A stretch of 64,000 bases of DNA from Unio delphinus (lineage: Eukaryota; Mollusca; Bivalvia; Unionida; Unionidae), in assembly GCA_029339505.1 (NCBI GenBank), contig JAQISU010000081.1, positions 13,613,001-13,677,000 on the forward strand. The letters run 5' to 3'. Each line of letters starts with the position of its first letter. Position 1 is the stretch's first letter. A program made the translations under genes and the position numbers. The notes beneath the pieces are model-generated. The model was not told where the DNA came from and searched no databases. It was given only the letters and a program-made list of their open reading frames with translations. Below are positions 1 through 10,439 of this stretch, one piece after another.

Positions 1-1116
1 ATTTTGAAGATAACACTAATTGTTCGATTTAACTTTGAAACTGGTTCCGTTTTCATCGCCAACATTTTCTAAACGTTTCTAAGCACGAAACTCAAGTTTA
101 GCAACCGACATCTGACAGTTTGTAGTTTTACCCCGAACAAAGTAAATTTTATAGTATCTGATTTGGGGTTTGAACCTCGAGCCAGAATTTTTTTCTCACA
201 CCCTTATGATGATATAAAAAAAGTTTTCAATACTATTCGCCACATTTCCTGAACGCACTTACTCCACAGCACGTGTACGCATTTTCATTAATAAAAGTCC
301 TTTACTCCGTAGTCCGTATATGTATTTTCTTTAACAAACTGCCTTACTCCCATAGCCCGTGTAAGCATTAGTAACTCCCGCTTCAGCTTTGAAATAAACG
401 ACATATCACTCAGATGAAGAACAGAAAACTTGATTCATAATATAAAATAACATTAGCCAACATCCAATGTCGGCGTCTGCGCGCTTGGTTATGTTTATAG
501 TCCATTATTAAAGGTGTAAGTACGGACAGGAAAGTAGTCTAATCTCCAAAAACTTTAAAACAAGTGAGATGATGATGATATTTAGAGAATGAAAACTATG
601 TGACAGACAATATATTTCTTGAAACGCACGCACACATGCACACATATATTTGTGTGCGTGTTATTGTGTGTGTAGTGGGTCAAAATGGCTTCAATCAAAG
701 CGAAACATAATATAATGCGTCAATTTATCTAAAAAGCACCAGGAAAGTAATTCAACTTAAATAGCTATAGCAGGAGCTTTAAATTAGATTAGTTCAATGC
801 GGACGGACAGATGGCAAATGAAAGACTTGCGGCAAAAGATAAATTAACTATCGCTCAACAATTTTAGAATTGCAAATGTTGTTTTTAAAAATTCTCACTT
901 GTACGTTGGCAAGTTACAGGCACAATAGTGAATTACACCGATACTTTAACACATGCTTGGCTAAATAATATATATTCAAATTTACAATCAGAGACAAAAC
1001 ATCAGATATTTTATGAATGAACATTGTCGTTTGTAAATCTAATAACATTTAAAGCATTGTTATTTCTTTGCAGAAAAAAAAATCAACGACATAGTAAGTT
1101 CACCAATACTTCAATT

Positions 1117-1120
<4 letters not shown>
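1..1120. other. non-coding start of window
   Basis: No gene is recognised. About three degenerate units of roughly 44 bp, each with a TTACTCC-like start, lie near 257-390. A perfect 10-bp inverted repeat (CACGCACACA at 627-636 against TGTGTGCGTG at 651-660) surrounds a short CA/TA stretch. The open frame starting at 1024 runs through a TA microsatellite and has no protein-like composition. Confidence 0.6.

Positions 1121-1168
<48 letters not shown>
1121..1168. repeat. (TA)24 microsatellite
   Basis: An uninterrupted TA dinucleotide run lies just downstream of the 3' end of the minus-strand Kir gene. Its apparent Tyr-Ile coding in either strand is an artefact of the repeat. Confidence 0.95.
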
Positions 1169-1173
<5 letters not shown>

Positions 1174-1380
1174 CAGCAAAAGGATTTCAATATTGGAATG
1201 TCGGTACCTCACTGTACTGTATATACAAGTATGATTTTCCATTATACTACCCACCTCCGCTCCTTTCCCGCTCTCGCCTGGCATTTATATAGTGTAAAAT
1301 ATAAATTTATTTAATTCTTAATTATGAGTCTACGTAATCATCATCATTAGTTCATATCGGATCATTTCTTACGAGACTTA

Positions 1381-1386
1381 TTTATT
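1381..1386 (-). promoter_or_regulatory. candidate poly(A) signal of the minus-strand Kir gene
   Basis: The plus strand reads TTTATT, which is AATAAA on the minus strand, about 20 nt after the TAA stop codon. A second AATAAA in the same orientation lies at 1306-1311. Either could define the 3' end; the second leaves a more usual length of 3' UTR. Confidence 0.45.
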
Positions 1387-1405
1387 ATCATCAATATTGT
1401 CAGTA

Positions 1406-1424
1406 TTAATAGAAGTAGTATTGG

Positions 1425-1482
<58 letters not shown>

Positions 1483-2680
1483 CATATTCACTTACACAAC
1501 TGTAGATAGTCTCGTCTTCCTCGAAGTACTGGTGGCTCACACCCATCCTTCGTTCTGACTGATATACCTCCGGAACTGTCCGAAACGTATCGTTCTCTCC
1601 TCCATAAGCGGAATCTCCTTGGGACATGGTCGAAATTTTCCTGTTGTCCATCGAAGCACTCTTGTCAGGCATATCCAGCGTCGGTACGGTCTCAGAGAAA
1701 TTGTTGTAATTTAGACACAACATCTGATTTTTCTGAGTGACTGTCATTGGTCTGAAGCGATAACCCCATTTGACCTCACTACTGAGGTAAGAAGTTCGAA
1801 CCTGAATAAAGTTCCCTGCAATTTCGTCAAGTCCTTCTAGCATTAGGATGATCTCGTACTTCATTGTCTCTATATCGCGCTTACACAAATCCCAGAATGG
1901 ACTAGAATGGTCGATAAGATGGCGGAATGTGGTCGGCTGGAAGAAAAGCCTGGATGCTCCGTGGCATGGGTTGAACTCCAAGTGATATCGAAAATGGGGT
2001 GGCATTTTGTTGTGTATTTGATCTTTGTCAAACACACACAGTCCTGACAATCTAATGTCCAGCAAGCTAGATCTTTGCATGTTTAAGATGCGAATTTCAA
2101 TGTAGTATCTTTTGTTTTCCTCATAAATGCATGCGAATTTGCTAAATATCATTGTATACTTGCGTTTGCTTGGTTTTTGAAATTTAAACAGTAGAACACC
2201 AGTTAGAATAGATTGTAGAAGACAACCAAATATAGACTGAATCATGACAAGTATGATTGTAGGGGAGCAATTTTCATTTACGTAACGACTACCATAGCCT
2301 ATGGTGGATTGGGTCTCCATAGAAAAAAGCAAAATAGACTCGAAATCTTGTGAATTCTGAATGCAGAGCGCATGCGTGGAATTCAAATCTTCTGCTGTGT
2401 CTTCTGTAGGTATGTCCCCATTTGCATCAGAAATCACGTAATATCCGAAGGCAAAAAGAACCCAGCTTGATATAAATGCCAGGGAAAACAAAAGAAATAG
2501 CCACCGCTTTCTCATTACAACCAAATTTATAAAAACATTTGGGTAGCAACAGGAGGATGGGTCGTCCATATTGATGTATTTAACATTCGTGTCTCCATTC
2601 TTTTCAACTAGTCTTGGCTTGTTCTCAGGCGACTCCAGAATGTATCGAAAGAAATTTGCAACAGACAATTTTCGCGCCAT
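1406..2680 (-). CDS. inward-rectifier potassium channel (Kir family) with poly-Thr C-terminus
   Basis: This encodes a 424-residue Kir (KCNJ-type) subunit, expected to form tetrameric K+ channels in the plasma membrane. The order is a short cytoplasmic N-terminus, M1 (about 58-84), an extracellular turret with an N-glycosylation sequon NST (100-102), pore helix and selectivity filter TIGYG (126-130), M2 (about 141-167), then the cytoplasmic Ig-like domain. Cys106 and Cys138 match the conserved extracellular disulphide pair. KPSKR (169-173) fits the PIP2-contact segment after M2. At the rectification-controller position (Asp172 in human Kir2.1) this protein has Gln156. The end of the protein is 19 Thr (401-419) encoded by an ACT repeat, then QYYFY. 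The start is the first Met, close to the end of a TAACAG sequence that could be a weak splice acceptor. The single-exon coding region is typical of many Kir genes. The family call is firm; the subfamily is not assigned. Confidence 0.95.
1427..1480. repeat. (AGT)18 microsatellite inside the Kir coding region
   Basis: A perfect AGT run on the plus strand is read as ACT (Thr) on the minus strand. With one preceding ACC codon it gives 19 consecutive Thr, five codons before the stop. Length changes in whole units would keep the frame, so the tail length is probably polymorphic. Confidence 0.95.
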
Positions 2681-3672
2681 TATTAACTCTGATTTTCTGT
2701 TACATAATAAATGAGCAGATATTCCCTTCTTTCATTGTCTTCATATACATACAAGTAGAACGTATCATATTTGTTACATATGACTAAGTTATTTATTCTC
2801 TATATGTAAATAAACTCCTTCAATTTTCTTAAATACATATACATACAAACGCTTCCGTTTGCCGTCTTCGAAATGTTGTAGCTTATTAAGATTCAAAACC
2901 TAGGAATATGATTCCATTATGAAACGATCCATTTGGACTGCTAACTGTAAAATGTTCTCTCTGTATGTATCACAGTAATGATACTTGAGAGTGATATGCT
3001 TTAATTTCCTCTCTTCTTACAGCAGGTGCATCTTCCTACAATGAAATAACGTTTACTTTTAGCATGTTCGTAATTCACTCTCAAGCATCTAATATATAAC
3101 TGCGCAACAAAGTGTATTCCATCACAATATAGGAGCGTATGTTTCATGACAGACTAGCCAATCTTTTGGTCATATGGTCTTAAGGGCAAAAGGTAAACAC
3201 AGTAATGTAGCGTTGAGAAATGTCGGGCAGTGAACAACATTGTTGCAAAATGTTTGGATAAATTTTCATTACAACGTAAATTAACAGTATGGAAGACATA
3301 GCCCAAAAAATGGTGGCATTTATTCATGTCGATGAATAGGACCATTAGTACAACAACAATGACGACCAATATAGTATGGTTATGTATTTAATCTCACCCG
3401 TGATATGGTGTAGGCATGCCAAAAACGAAAAGTTATTAACGTTGAGCTTCAGATGTTTCGTCCACACCCAGACTATGTGGTGGTTATGGGTTTCGGAATT
3501 TAATCCGAACGGAGTATAACCTGAGAGGTTGGGGGAGTGACTTTTATTTAAAGACAGGTGCCTACCGGTTACCTATCATATTGTTGTTAGAACTTGCTTT
3601 CAGATGCTAAGTTTGTACTGGAGCCAAACTCCGAGAGAAATGGAAAAATAGCGAAGTGGGATTTAACCACAA
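2681..3672. other. upstream flank of the minus-strand Kir gene
   Basis: No gene or clear repeat is seen. Any 5' non-coding exon and promoter of the Kir gene should lie here or further right, but no TATA box or CpG cluster stands out. Confidence 0.5.
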
Positions 3673-3935
3673 TCGATCAAAGAGGTTGTTATTGTTGTAG
3701 GGTTTAACGCCATTTTTCAGCACACGATAGGCTATACATGGCGGACAGTATTATTGGCGGAAGAAGAACCCGGGTAAAAACCCGGAAAGAACCACCGACC
3801 CACGAGCTACTGGCAAGCTTTATCACATAACTACATTGGCCGAATCTTAGACTCGAACCCACGCAGACAGAGGTGAGATGGCAGTGATCCGTAACGGCGA
3901 GCGCTATAGACCACTCGGCCCTCGATCAAAGAGGT
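3673..3935 (-). mobile_element. tRNA-derived SINE, family A, with target-site duplication
   Basis: The element reads on the minus strand. It starts with a tRNA-like head (GGCCGAGTGGTCTA as A box and GGTTCGAGTCT as B box), continues into a body found several times in this window, with AAGCTTGCCAGTAGCTC and CTGAAAAATGGCGTTAAACC, and ends in an ACAACAATAACAA tail. Perfect 14-bp direct repeats TCGATCAAAGAGGT flank it (3673-3686 and 3922-3935), the mark of LINE-assisted insertion. The A box resembles class II tRNAs (Leu/Ser type). It is not a functional tRNA gene because the acceptor stem does not pair. Confidence 0.85.
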
Positions 3936-5736
3936 AACAATTATGATGTGCAGACGTTTAGCTGCATGGAGATTTCATCAATAAAATTTTAATTGCTTGC
4001 TTGAATACGTGAATGATATCATCCAAATCTTTGAATGTAGGGAAAAGCTGGCCACACCTACTTCTGGCCGAATCAGAAGATAGTTCTCAATGGTTATGAA
4101 TTACATTTGAGGTTTCATTCTCGACTTGACGGAAAAGTTCGGGCTTGTTCTGATTTTTTCCATGCTCAGAATAATTGTTCCGAATGAAGTTAATTTTGGC
4201 GGCGAATTACATCCGCAGTTTTTATCTGAACTTGACAGAAATGACCGAGGATGTCTTTTTTTTACTGACATTTTGAAAATGTAGATTCCTTATGTTCTTG
4301 ATGAAATACAAAAAATTATGGAAGGAAAGAGAATCTAACACAAAACAAACCATTGTACAACGAATAACTAGCATCCCAAATACAATAAATATTGAATGAC
4401 GTCTACAAATATACACACAAAAAAGAAGATATAACTGCATATTTGTATTGAATTCTTTTTGTCTCGCATATTTACTTGCCGACTTTTGCTGCTTGTGAAC
4501 ATGTCACAATATTTTATTCACTATTAAAAGTTATCATAAGAAAAATTCATTATTTCCCCAAAATGTGTCCAAATTAGCAGATACAAAATATTACTGAATC
4601 AGTGAAAAATACCTGAGAAGGTTATTCACATTTCGAAAAAAATATTTTCAACAGCGCTCTTTAAAGCACACACATTAATATTATAAAAATACCACCATAA
4701 TTCCGGATTATATGTTGTTCGATTGTATGTCGTACACTTGGAGATAAATTTCTATTCCTGCATGTGATATTCAATATTTGCGAAAGAGGAATAACGAAAA
4801 TAATTTCCAACTTCAACGGCTTGATGAGACCACCATTGGCTTACATGTTCTGACTTACGGAATCATAAGTCATTAGACTCTGTAAAATCGTTCCTCCTCC
4901 TTTGAAGAGACTTACAATGACTTTGGAAATGAAATATCAACGAATTATCTTTCAACAAAGTGTGACGAATATCTTACCAATAACGACCGTTAATCTACTC
5001 ATTTTCTGTGAACCAGTCTAACTTTAGCATCTCCTATTAACTCTTATATTATTAGACTTAGTCGTCTTTTTCTAACCACCATCGTTGAAATATAATACAC
5101 TTTAAAATAGTGGCAAAATTGCACAGAACAATATGTAACACGTGCGGCGTAAACTTTAAAAACTTACATGTACTTTGTCACCAGCAAAGTCTTGTCCTGA
5201 TCGCAATATCGTCGTACCTGTCGTGCTCTCGTCGTATTAATCGTATCCCCGTATACGTGACGATTGCTATAAACACCACTTTTCAGCCAAGGAAAAACAG
5301 GACCATCGCATGTGGTGACACGTAGTAAACATTCGTTTGCAGTGCCACCTTTTGGGGGTAATTATGTAACAAAACAATTTACGACAATCCTTTTCGTAAT
5401 TAATCAGTCTCGGAGGGCACTTGCTAATGACAAACAATCAAGCACTAGGATATAATTTTTATCTACCGTATACAAAATGGCTTTGACACTAAATTGTTTT
5501 AATTACCGAACAGACCCCTTCAAGTTCTGGCCTAAGGCAAACTTATAATAATCAACAGAATTGCGATGACAGGTGTATTGCCTTTGACGGATATGGCTTG
5601 TCCTCAGTATATACTTCATTGTACAATTCTGTAATTTATTAAACACACATATTCAGTTCTACATGATTTGTAAAGTAGGGACTGCATCATTCATGAAATA
5701 GACAATGATATTTTGGTTCAATTCCCGTGAAATGAA
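3936..5736. other. non-coding stretch
   Basis: AT-rich sequence with no protein-like open frame, no microsatellite and no recognised element. Small frames near 4222-4440 and 5110-5325 have no family signature and I leave them unannotated. Confidence 0.5.
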
Positions 5737-5752
5737 CGTAAACAATGGCTTC

Positions 5753-5860
5753 GCCCGTGAGTGATGACCATAACATCACCGTGATTAATGACCGTAACAG
5801 TACCGTGATGCCAAAGTGCACACTGTCTTCGCCATTGTACTGTTACGACATTAATCACAG
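5753..5860. repeat. imperfect inverted repeat (hairpin)
   Basis: Arms GTGATTAATGACCGTAACAG (from 5781) and its near reverse complement ending ATTAATCAC (5858) flank a 33-bp loop. CAATGGCTTCGCC before the left arm and CTTCGCCATTG within the loop add further symmetry. The arm motif GATTAATGACC recurs near 11594-11640 (ATGACCATAAC, ATGACCGTAAC), so it belongs to a dispersed repeat. Confidence 0.6.
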
Positions 5861-6009
5861 GATAAAGAAAGGTTCGCCGTGATGTAGTTGCTCTTCATTG
5901 ACAGAAACAAGTACAAGAGTACCACTTCTCAGGTTCATCTCATTGGAATATTTGGACTTCTCTTAGGTATGTTCGATTTTAAGCTTTAAATCTGTGAATC
6001 GCATATGCA

Positions 6010-6327
6010 CTTTTGAATCTATACGATACCACATAATTTGACAGATAGCTACTCTCGTATGTCTTTTGAATCTATACGATACCACATAATTTGACAGATA
6101 GCTACTCTCGTATGTCTTTTGAATCTATACGATACCACATAATTTGACAGATAGCTACTCTCGTATGTCTTTTGAATCTATACGATACCACATAATTTGA
6201 CAGATAGCTACTCTCGTATGTCTTTTGAATCTATACGATACCACATAATTTGACAGATAGCTACTCTCGTATGTCTTTTGAATCTATACGATACCACATA
6301 ATTTGACAGATAGCTACTCTCGTATGT
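6010..6327. repeat. 53-bp minisatellite, six copies
   Basis: Six head-to-tail copies start at 6010, 6063, 6116, 6169, 6222 and 6275. Each begins CTTTTGAATCTATACG and ends CTCTCGTATGT. The copies appear identical, which points to very recent expansion or homogenisation. The open frame across it on the minus strand is a by-product. Confidence 0.95.
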
Positions 6328-6391
6328 CTTGATTGTATGAGTAGAATATGCATACTCTATAATGACTACAGGTAAATATAAGTAAAACATA

Positions 6392-6593
6392 TTTATTTTA
6401 TGCTCAGCAGTGAATTACTTGATTTTCTATTTAAAATAATATTGATATTTCACTGCAGTGAAAATATAACAAGTGAAAAAAATAACAGTGAAAAAATAAC
6501 AATATTTTTTCACTACAGGAACTACATTTTTGGGTCAGAACATACTTAACTCCCTTTTATTTTCTATATAAATTTATGTGAGCATAAAATAAA
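6392..6593. repeat. 202-bp segment bounded by a perfect 15-bp inverted repeat
   Basis: TTTATTTTATGCTCA (6392-6406) is matched in reverse by TGAGCATAAAATAAA (6579-6593). Inside are a TTTCACTGCAGTGAAA palindrome and several CAGTGAAAA repeats. It could be a small fold-back or MITE-like element, but no target-site duplication is clear. Confidence 0.6.
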
Positions 6594-6598
6594 AAGAA

Positions 6599-6751
6599 TA
6601 TTTGCTTGAAACGAGTAAATAACGGATACATTTCATCTCTTGGATAAAATACTCTAGTATTTTCACTCGTGGCTTCGCCACTCGTGAAAATACTGAGTTT
6701 TTCATCCACTCGATGAAATATATCCGTTATTCACTCGTTTCAAGCAAATAT
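6599..6751. repeat. 153-bp fold-back hairpin
   Basis: The two halves are near reverse complements over about 70 bp each, from TATTTGCTTGAAACGAGT on the left to ACTCGTTTCAAGCAAATA on the right. The tip is around GTGGCTTCGCCAC. There is almost no loop, so the sequence could extrude as a cruciform. It abuts the preceding inverted repeat, making a nested hairpin cluster. Confidence 0.8.
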
Positions 6752-6754
6752 CCT

Positions 6755-7250
6755 CTATATAATCTATAGAGACTACAGGTAAATACAAGTAAAATCTTCA
6801 TACTTTGTTGTGACAGGTAAATACAAGTTAAACATATATAATCTATAGTGACTGCAGGTACATACAAGTAAAACGTACATAATCTTTGGTGAATACATGT
6901 AAATACAAGTAAAACGTACATAATCTATGGTGAATACATGTAAATATAAGTAAAACATACATAATCTATAGTGACTACATGTAAATACAAGTAAACCTAG
7001 ATAATATGTAGTATAAACAGGTATATACAAGGAAAACGTTCAAAATTTTAGTGACTAGAGGTAAATACCAGAAACACATATAAGTGTAGTGACTGCATGT
7101 AAATAAAAGAAAAACATAATATACTATATAGTGACTGCAGGTAAATACAAGTTAAACATATATAATATATAGTGACTGCAGGTAAATACATGTCAAACAT
7201 AGAATATATGCGGGTACATACAAGAAAAACACACACATAAATCCATCGGG
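6755..7250. repeat. degenerate minisatellite, about 38-40 bp unit
   Basis: About twelve diverged copies contain a core like TAGTGACTGCAGGTAAATAC followed by AAGTAAAACATACAT. One more unit lies at about 6345-6390, on the other side of the hairpins, so the hairpins sit inside or beside an older array. Minus-strand open frames here are repeat artefacts. Confidence 0.8.
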
Positions 7251-7383
7251 ACTACGGGTTATTACAACTAAAATCGGAATGTTGTTCTCTATCTTTATGT
7301 AAGAGACTGAGAAGATTTGTAAACTTGGATTTGTTATTTAAACATTTAGTTATGTTTTAAAAATTCTCTTTTTTAATTTTTGA

Positions 7384-7431
<48 letters not shown>
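7384..7431. repeat. (AAT)n microsatellite
   Basis: A pure AAT run of 48 bp. Confidence 0.95.
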
Positions 7432-7432
<1 letters not shown>

Positions 7433-7529
7433 TGACAAGTCTATTACCCCTGGCTCTTGTTATGAAGTTGATTTGAGTGGATTGATTGCACAGAGCACGT
7501 GTTATCAGAAACTGACATGCTTATCAGGA

Positions 7530-7745
7530 TACGATGGTTCCAAGAAATGGATTGGCCATCATCTGACAATAGAGAACACGATTGTCATATGCAATGCATC
7601 TATCATATATCAGATTCTTTTTGCCATATGTTATGGTATTTTTTTTGGGGGGGGGGGGCAGGGAAACACTAACAAACTCGACAAACTGCATTTTAAAACA
7701 CTCAGATTTGTATACCATGATTGCTATAGATTTGTACAATTCTTA
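7530..7745 (+). mobile_element. relic of a LINE reverse transcriptase C-terminal region
   Basis: The plus-strand frame reads IGHHLTIENTIVICNAS and, after a G-rich interruption, NTNKLDKLHFKTLRFVYHD. This matches the pattern after the RT domain of many non-LTR elements (LTxxNRxxIYxAFI, then KLEKLHxRALRFVYND). A run of T and G at 7632-7658 breaks or expands the middle. No 5' RT core is adjacent. The frame stays open to 7877, but the later part has no recognised family pattern. Confidence 0.55.
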
Positions 7746-8250
7746 ACAAACTTCGCCTACATTGGCAGCATACTGTCACAGAGCCTCACTAAAGCCAGTT
7801 CAACTTTAGTCAGATTGTATGCCAACGTGTCTGCACGCACAGAACAGAACCAGTCCCTCCAACCGTCGGATGACTAGAGTGGTCCTTGTCAAATCGACGG
7901 ACGCACAACATACACAGGCGCATGACTATCGATACCGACACAATATTAATTGGGTTTATAACCCCACCCTTACCATTTGCATTCATGTATAAATAAATAA
8001 GATAAAATATTCTATCACATATTCAAATATGATGGATAGGTATGGTGAAAAAGTCGAATTCAGGTCATAACACGTACATGGAACTCGCTGGAAAATAACG
8101 CAATAACAGTTGCTTTTTAAAAGAAAGTTTAGAAATTTATCAAGATATAGAAGGTAATGAAGTGTAAATGTGATATGCACAAAAAACGTTAGTTAGACAA
8201 TCTTTTATATAAACTATTTATATGCTATGAAATTTTTTGCTCATTATGTG
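7746..8250. other. non-coding stretch
   Basis: After the RT-tail relic there is a short GC-richer segment to about 7980, possibly the rest of the element's 3' region. The remainder is AT-rich sequence without a recognised feature. Confidence 0.4.
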
Positions 8251-8688
8251 CATATTTTACCAACATTTGTATCTCCTTGTAAGCATATTTACCAACATCT
8301 GTATCTCCTTGCAGGCTTATTATGTGAACATTTGTATCTCCTTGCAGGCATATTTTCCCAACATTTGTAATTCCTTGCAGCCATATTTTACCAACATTTG
8401 TATCTCCTTGTAGGCATATTTTACCAACATCTGTATCTCCTTGCAGGCTTATTATGTGAACATTTGTATCTCCTTGAAGGCATATTTTACCAACATTTGT
8501 AATTCCTTGCAGCCATATTTTACCAACATTTGTATCTCCTTGTAGGCATATCTTACCAACATCTGTATCTCCTTACAGGCATATTTCACCAACATTTGTA
8601 TCTCCTTCCAGGCATATTTGACCAACATTCGTATCTCATTGTAGGCATATTTTACCAACAATTTTATCTCCTTGTAGGCCTATTTTGC
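8251..8688. repeat. 33-bp minisatellite, about 13 copies
   Basis: The unit is close to CATATTTTACCAACATTTGT followed by ATCTCCTTGTAGG. Copies differ by point changes, and a few by a TTATGTGAAC variant. Because 33 is a multiple of three, one minus-strand frame stays open over several units as an 11-residue repeat (MLVKYAxKEIQ). There is no start context or flanking coding sequence to support a protein. Confidence 0.9.
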
Positions 8689-9180
8689 ACAAGTGTGTCA
8701 ATTTAAGCTGCTTGTAATTATGAGTTGGTAGATCCATAAAGACACACGTGTTCTTTATAATGCAATATTTATGTTTGTATATATGCATGTTGATATATGC
8801 ATGTAGATGCATGCATCATGTCACCTTTTTTTTTGGGGGGGGGAGGGGCACAATACAGATGCCCCACCCCCCTTTTTAAAAAAAAAGTAAAAAGTTTTTG
8901 TGTGGGTGTGTTTCCTCTGATATATAGTTATGTGTTTTTTATTTTTCCATTGAAGTTTCCATTTAAATTAATGTTTTCCCATCGGTATTATATAAGCGTT
9001 TGAAATGGGTATTTTTAGTTGTTATATTTCCCAAGTGTGTGTCTAAAGGAAGTTTTTTCCGAGGTAGGTTTTATTTACTTATCATCGGAGTTCCTTTCCT
9101 AATTTATAATGTTGACCTTGGCTAGAGGTCACATGTATCCTGTGTTTGCTATTTGTATTGGTGCTATATGTCTGTATGCT

Positions 9181-9183
<3 letters not shown>
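8689..9183. other. non-coding stretch with G/C-run hairpin
   Basis: A hairpin of a G-run (8835-8850) and a C-run (8860-8872) around CAATACAGA lies here. Related sequence occurs in the opposite orientation at 14731-14767, where GGCATCTGT is again followed by a C-run. No gene is seen. Confidence 0.5.
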
Positions 9184-9233
<50 letters not shown>

Positions 9234-9297
9234 TACATACATACATAAATACATACATACATACATACATACATACATACATACATACATACATACA

Positions 9298-9328
<31 letters not shown>
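9184..9328. repeat. (AC)n followed by (ATAC)n compound microsatellite
   Basis: About 45 bp of AC passes directly into about 98 bp of ATAC with one AAAT interruption. All long frames here, on both strands, are repeat artefacts. Confidence 0.95.
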
Positions 9329-9789
9329 TGTTTCTTTGTAAGGATAGCCATTTTATATTAAAAAAATGTCCCAGTTGTCTAAACAGATTATCACTCATTT
9401 TTATTATTCTATTCTTTCAATTTTAGTTTGAATTTTGAATTTCCAGGAAAGTCCGGTGTACTAATTAAATTATAGTTAGAATAGTAAATTTTTTAACAAA
9501 ATAAACTTATTGCTCTACTGACTGTAATTTTTCCGTGTCGTTCTTTGCCTTATGCATATTTAATTCCATTAGGTACGACTATGTTCGAGTCGTGGTTCGT
9601 ACATTGGTTTATTTGTAAATTGTACTTTTCTCGACTCGAGTTGGGTCGTCTCTATTTATTTATTATTTATTATCGTTACCAAAATTATCTAAATTGTTTA
9701 TTGGTCCTTAAAGCAGGGTGCTTTGTGCAGTGCGAGAGCTACACAGAGTGAGACTTTTCATATGTGTACAGGTACAGACAAATTCCTAA

Positions 9790-10375
9790 ATTAATCTAAT
9801 TCCTTTTTTTGTTGTTGCATGCATGTTGGGAAAAACTTATATGCTAATCCTTGTTCTAGTTCCCTACTTCTTGTATTTTTGTATTGTTTGTTCTGTGTCC
9901 ATCTAAATAGATATTTTTCCGACTCTTTCAAAGGCCAGTCCACTTCGCGTAGTGTCTTATGATTTAGCCCCATAACGTCCTAATCCGGTTCTTCCCACTT
10001 GAGGGTCCCTGTCCCCCCTTTGGTATTTTCCCTACTCTATTTGTGTTTCCCAATGACTATAATTTCTCCGCATGCCCTCATGTTTTCTACTATATAATCT
10101 GTTACTTTGTAAAGCATGTTTTTGTTGTATTCGGCGTCTAAGTAAAGTATACTTGTTTGTCTACATGGATGCGTTTTTCTAATGTTTTGTATTATGGTTA
10201 CTCTTTGTGGTCTGTTGGTTTCGCATTCTACCATAACATGTTGCTTTTGTGAAAGTTGTCTTTTTGCACAGTGGACATTTTGGCGATACTCTGACCATAT
10301 GACGTCTCACTGCGACCTCTCCTGTCAACCACGCATCATGCATGCATTTGAAGCAGAAGCTTTGTATTTTAAGGG
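9790..10375 (-). mobile_element. possible retroelement gag/ORF1-like relic
   Basis: Read on the minus strand, 10236-10277 gives CPLCKKTTFTKATC. It has the spacing of a CCHC zinc knuckle (CX2CX4-X-X4C) but Phe where His should be. A CFKC pair lies shortly before it. Open stretches with internal stops continue to about 9790. The pattern suggests a decayed nucleic-acid-binding ORF of a retroelement. I cannot name a family, and chance is not excluded. Confidence 0.25.
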
Positions 10376-10439
10376 ATCCTAATGTTACGTATATCTGATT
10401 TAAATAATTTTTTTATTTTTGTCAGGTTCAAATTTGACA

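Noticed and set aside
3850..3935. tRNA gene (class II-like) on the minus strand
   Set aside because: A and B boxes are present but the sequence continues into a dispersed body with target duplications, and no acceptor stem forms. It is a SINE head; the same holds at 21.6, 23.9, 41.4 and 46.9 kb.
6010..6327. CRISPR-like array
   Set aside because: The 53-bp units are directly adjacent with no spacers, and the setting is an animal genome. The same applies to the other tandem arrays.
9082..9426. Cys/Met/Tyr-Val and Thr-His repeat proteins on both strands
   Set aside because: They are translations of AC and ATAC microsatellites in several frames at once. Similar frames at 20.2, 47.3, 52.3 and 54.3 kb are rejected for the same reason.
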